From positions 1 through 6,252 of the forward strand of contig JAQGOT010000138.1 of assembly GCA_028293465.1 (NCBI GenBank): DNA of 6,252 bases, read 5' to 3'. The notes under the pieces were generated by a model that was given only the letters and a program-made list of their open reading frames with translations, had not been told where the DNA came from and made no database searches. Origin of the DNA: Pedosphaera sp. GTDB taxonomy: Bacteria; Verrucomicrobiota; Verrucomicrobiia; Limisphaerales; Pedosphaeraceae. Shown here piece after piece: positions 4,235 to 6,252 of this stretch (within the stretch, counting starts at the first letter, position 1; every line of letters starts with the position of its first letter). The translations under genes were made by a program, and so were the position numbers.

Positions 4235-6252
4235 ATGAAACTGACAATTCCATTTGCGGTTGGTGTTTTTGGACTTCTGCTCACCGGCGCACTGCCTTCC
4301 TCCACGGCCCAAGCCGCTCCCGTCCAAGGCTGGCTGAATTGGCGCGGTCCCCAGCAAAACGGCACCTCGCTCGAAACCGGCCTGCCCGACTCCGTGGACC
4401 CGCAGCACCCCCTCTGGATGGCCAAATTTCCTGGCCAATCCACCCCGGTCATTGCCAACGGCAAGCTCTACATCATGAGCTACCTCGGTGAAGGCGGTGA
4501 TCTGCAGGAAGGCGTCGTTTGCTTCGACGCCGAAACCGGCAAGGAACTTTGGCGGCAGCTCTACGGCGATTTTCTGAGCGACACGGTGTATCTCCGGTAC
4601 GCCACCTCGAGCCCGACCATCGATTCCGAGACCGGCAACGTGTACATCCAAGGCACGCAAGGCATCTTGGCTGCGTTCACCGGTGATGGCAAATTGCTCT
4701 GGAAACATTCCCTGATGGAAGAGTTCGGCCGGTTGACCTTCCCCAACAGCCGCACCGCTTCGCCGATCGTGGACCAGGACCTGGTCATGACCCGCGGCAT
4801 CACCGCGAACTGGGGCGGTCAAGGACCCGCCGCCGATCGCTTCTACGCTTTCGACAAGAAAACGGGTGAACTGGTCTGGTCCTCCAGTCCGGGAGATCGT
4901 CCCAAGGACAATTCGTTTTCGAATCCTTACCTCGGCTGGCTCGGCGGCAAGCGGGTGTTCTATTCGGCCACCGGCGACGGCGCCGTTGTCTGCGTCAACG
5001 CCCGGACTGGCGATCCCATCTGGCGGGTCCCCCTCACCAAAGCCGGCATCAATGCCACCGTGCTGGTGCATAATAATGACAAGGTCATTTCCATTTACGG
5101 AACTCCATATGAACCGGGGCAGTTGGTCGCGCTGAAAATCTCTCACGCCATGCCCACCAACGCCGCCTCCGCTCCGGTGGTGTTGGAACGCTCCGCAGTG
5201 CAGCTTTGGAGCGATCCCATCTCGACCTCCACCAGTTCCCCGATTCTGGTCGGCGATCGGATTTATGTGGTCAGCGAACAAGGGGACTTGTGCGCGGTGG
5301 ATGTCAACACGGGCGCGGTGCTCTGGAAATTGAAAATTGGCATCGAGGAGCGCAATTCGTGTCCGATCTATGCCGATGGCAAGTTGTATGTGCCCATGTT
5401 GGATGATCCCGCCGTCAAGACCGAGGGCCTGGGTGGGACGGGAACCAAGGGAGCTCTTTACATCATCAAGCCGAACGACAAGGACGGTGAGATCCTCTGC
5501 CACGTTAGCTTGGACGGTCGCTGTTTCGGCACCCCGACCGCCTACAATGGCAAAGTTTACATCCAGACCACCCGCCAGCTTTACTGCTTCGGCAAGCCCG
5601 GCAACAATCCCGGCCTGCCCAAGGACGCGTCCACGGAAAAGTGGCCTGCACCCGGCGCAGCGACACAACTGCAAATCATCCCTTCCGAAGTGCTGATGCG
5701 TCCCGGCCAGAAAGCCTCGTTCCGCTTGCGTTCGCTCGATGCCAACGGCCTTTCGGTGGAAGAACTCAAGGACCTGAAAGGGGTCAAATGGGCGCCCTTC
5801 ATCCCGGCCACCGCCAAGGTCAAGTCGAACATGAAAGCCTCCTTCAGCGAGCAAGGCCAGCTCATCGCCGGTCAGGAACCCACGCCTTCCGCCGGTGCGT
5901 TTGAGGCGCAGGCGGGCGGGTTGAAGGGTTACATGCGCGGACGCGTGCTGCCCTACCTGCCCATCAGCCAGGATTTTGAATGGGCCACCTTGGCCGAAAC
6001 CAACACCACCGGCACCATGTTCGCCTACCCGCCGCTCCCGTGGATCGGCGCGCGTTTCAAATTTGAAATCCGCGATCTCGACGGAAACAAAGTCCTCGCC
6101 AAGACCACAGACAACCCGTTCTTCCAGCGCGCGACGGTGTTCATCGGTGAACCGTCCACCAAAAATTACACGGTCGAGGCCGATGTGATGAGCGATGGGA
6201 ACAAATACAAGATGTCCGAGGTCGGCCTCGTGAATCAGCGGTATTACATCGT
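4235..6252 (+). CDS. Exported PQQ-like beta-propeller repeat protein (3' partial)
   Basis: The frame is open for 672 codons from ATG 4235 to the window end, so the C-terminus is missing. Residues 1-27 are a classic signal peptide: MKLT, hydrophobic IPFAVGVFGLLLTGAL, and an AQA site before A28. The mature protein opens WLNWRGPQQNG, a start common in planctomycetal and verrucomicrobial propeller proteins. Residues ~66-455 hold PQQ/BamB-type blades, each ending in the tryptophan-docking pattern: CFDAETGKELW (96-106), AAFTGDGKLLW (146-156), YAFDKKTGELVW (204-215), CVNARTGDPIW (253-263), CAVDVNTGAVLW (353-364), and the final blade ending at RQLYCF. Residues ~475-570 form an Ig-like beta domain. 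The last part (GARFKFEIRDLDGNKV, then EADVMSDG and MSEVGLVNQRYYIV) is a conserved C-terminal block of these long proteins. The likely location is periplasm or outside the cell, in binding or scaffolding; bound PQQ and enzyme activity are not shown. A weak ribosome site (ACGGA, 4223-4227) lies 7 bases before ATG. Confidence 0.92.
   Translation, partial: MKLTIPFAVGVFGLLLTGALPSSTAQAAPVQGWLNWRGPQQNGTSLETGLPDSVDPQHPLWMAKFPGQSTPVIANGKLYIMSYLGEGGDLQEGVVCFDAETGKELWRQLYGDFLSDTVYLRYATSSPTIDSETGNVYIQGTQGILAAFTGDGKLLWKHSLMEEFGRLTFPNSRTASPIVDQDLVMTRGITANWGGQGPAADRFYAFDKKTGELVWSSSPGDRPKDNSFSNPYLGWLGGKRVFYSATGDGAVVCVNARTGDPIWRVPLTKAGINATVLVHNNDKVISIYGTPYEPGQLVALKISHAMPTNAASAPVVLERSAVQLWSDPISTSTSSPILVGDRIYVVSEQGDLCAVDVNTGAVLWKLKIGIEERNSCPIYADGKLYVPMLDDPAVKTEGLGGTGTKGALYIIKPNDKDGEILCHVSLDGRCFGTPTAYNGKVYIQTTRQLYCFGKPGNNPGLPKDASTEKWPAPGAATQLQIIPSEVLMRPGQKASFRLRSLDANGLSVEELKDLKGVKWAPFIPATAKVKSNMKASFSEQGQLIAGQEPTPSAGAFEAQAGGLKGYMRGRVLPYLPISQDFEWATLAETNTTGTMFAYPPLPWIGARFKFEIRDLDGNKVLAKTTDNPFFQRATVFIGEPSTKNYTVEADVMSDGNKYKMSEVGLVNQRYYI

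Noticed and set aside
4196..5854. Long open frame on the minus strand (552 codons) opposite the beta-propeller gene
   Set aside because: It mirrors the codon phase of a well-supported gene in GC-rich DNA. Its translation is Gly/Arg/His-rich with no recognisable domain, and the plus strand has a signal peptide and PQQ-like blades.
1..6252. CRISPR arrays, tRNA or rRNA genes, transposases, phage genes, toxin-antitoxin pairs or defence modules
   Set aside because: No regularly spaced repeats, no clover-leaf-like sequences and no protein motifs of these systems were seen on either strand.

Overview
The window looks like a chromosomal accessory stretch from a member of the Planctomycetota/Verrucomicrobiota, more likely a Verrucomicrobiota of the Pedosphaera/Limisphaerales kind. 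This rests on protein families recognised by eye, not on a search: a TIGR03067-type protein end, a prepilin-type protein with the processing-associated H-X9-DG motif, and a secreted PQQ-like beta-propeller protein that opens with WLNWRGP and carries the C-terminal block typical of these phyla. Base composition is moderately GC-rich, with AT-richer islands (about 360-720 and 1200-1340).

Layout. 1-329 (+) is the 3' end of a TIGR03067 protein. 360-1103 (+) is one open frame in which a short helical conserved-hypothetical domain is joined to a complete glyoxalase/VOC domain; base composition changes sharply at the junction. 1104-1631 holds one doubtful 66-aa membrane ORF and otherwise no supported gene. 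1632-2501 (+) is a type IV/type II pilin-like (pseudopilin) protein. 2502-2824 is intergenic; it has a terminator-like hairpin and a decayed copy of the start of the next gene. 2825-3418 (+) encodes a 197-aa protein of unknown function that appears to be built from two similar ~52-residue beta-rich modules. It ends in a 17-bp nearly perfect inverted repeat that overlaps its stop codon. 3565-4092 (-) is a MarR-family regulator, convergent with the previous gene. 4235 to the window end (+) is the exported beta-propeller protein, divergent from marR and cut off by the window edge.

How the genes relate. There is no obvious operon-scale system. The clearest regulatory relationship is the 142-bp marR/beta-propeller divergent intergenic region. 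It has a sigma70-like promoter facing the propeller gene and a small inverted repeat next to its -35 box, so MarR may control both directions (inference). The other genes look like independent accessory units. I found no CRISPR array, tRNA, rRNA, transposase or defence system. The points most worth following up are the VOC fusion, the truncated 5' gene duplicate, the two-module unknown protein and the stop-codon hairpin.
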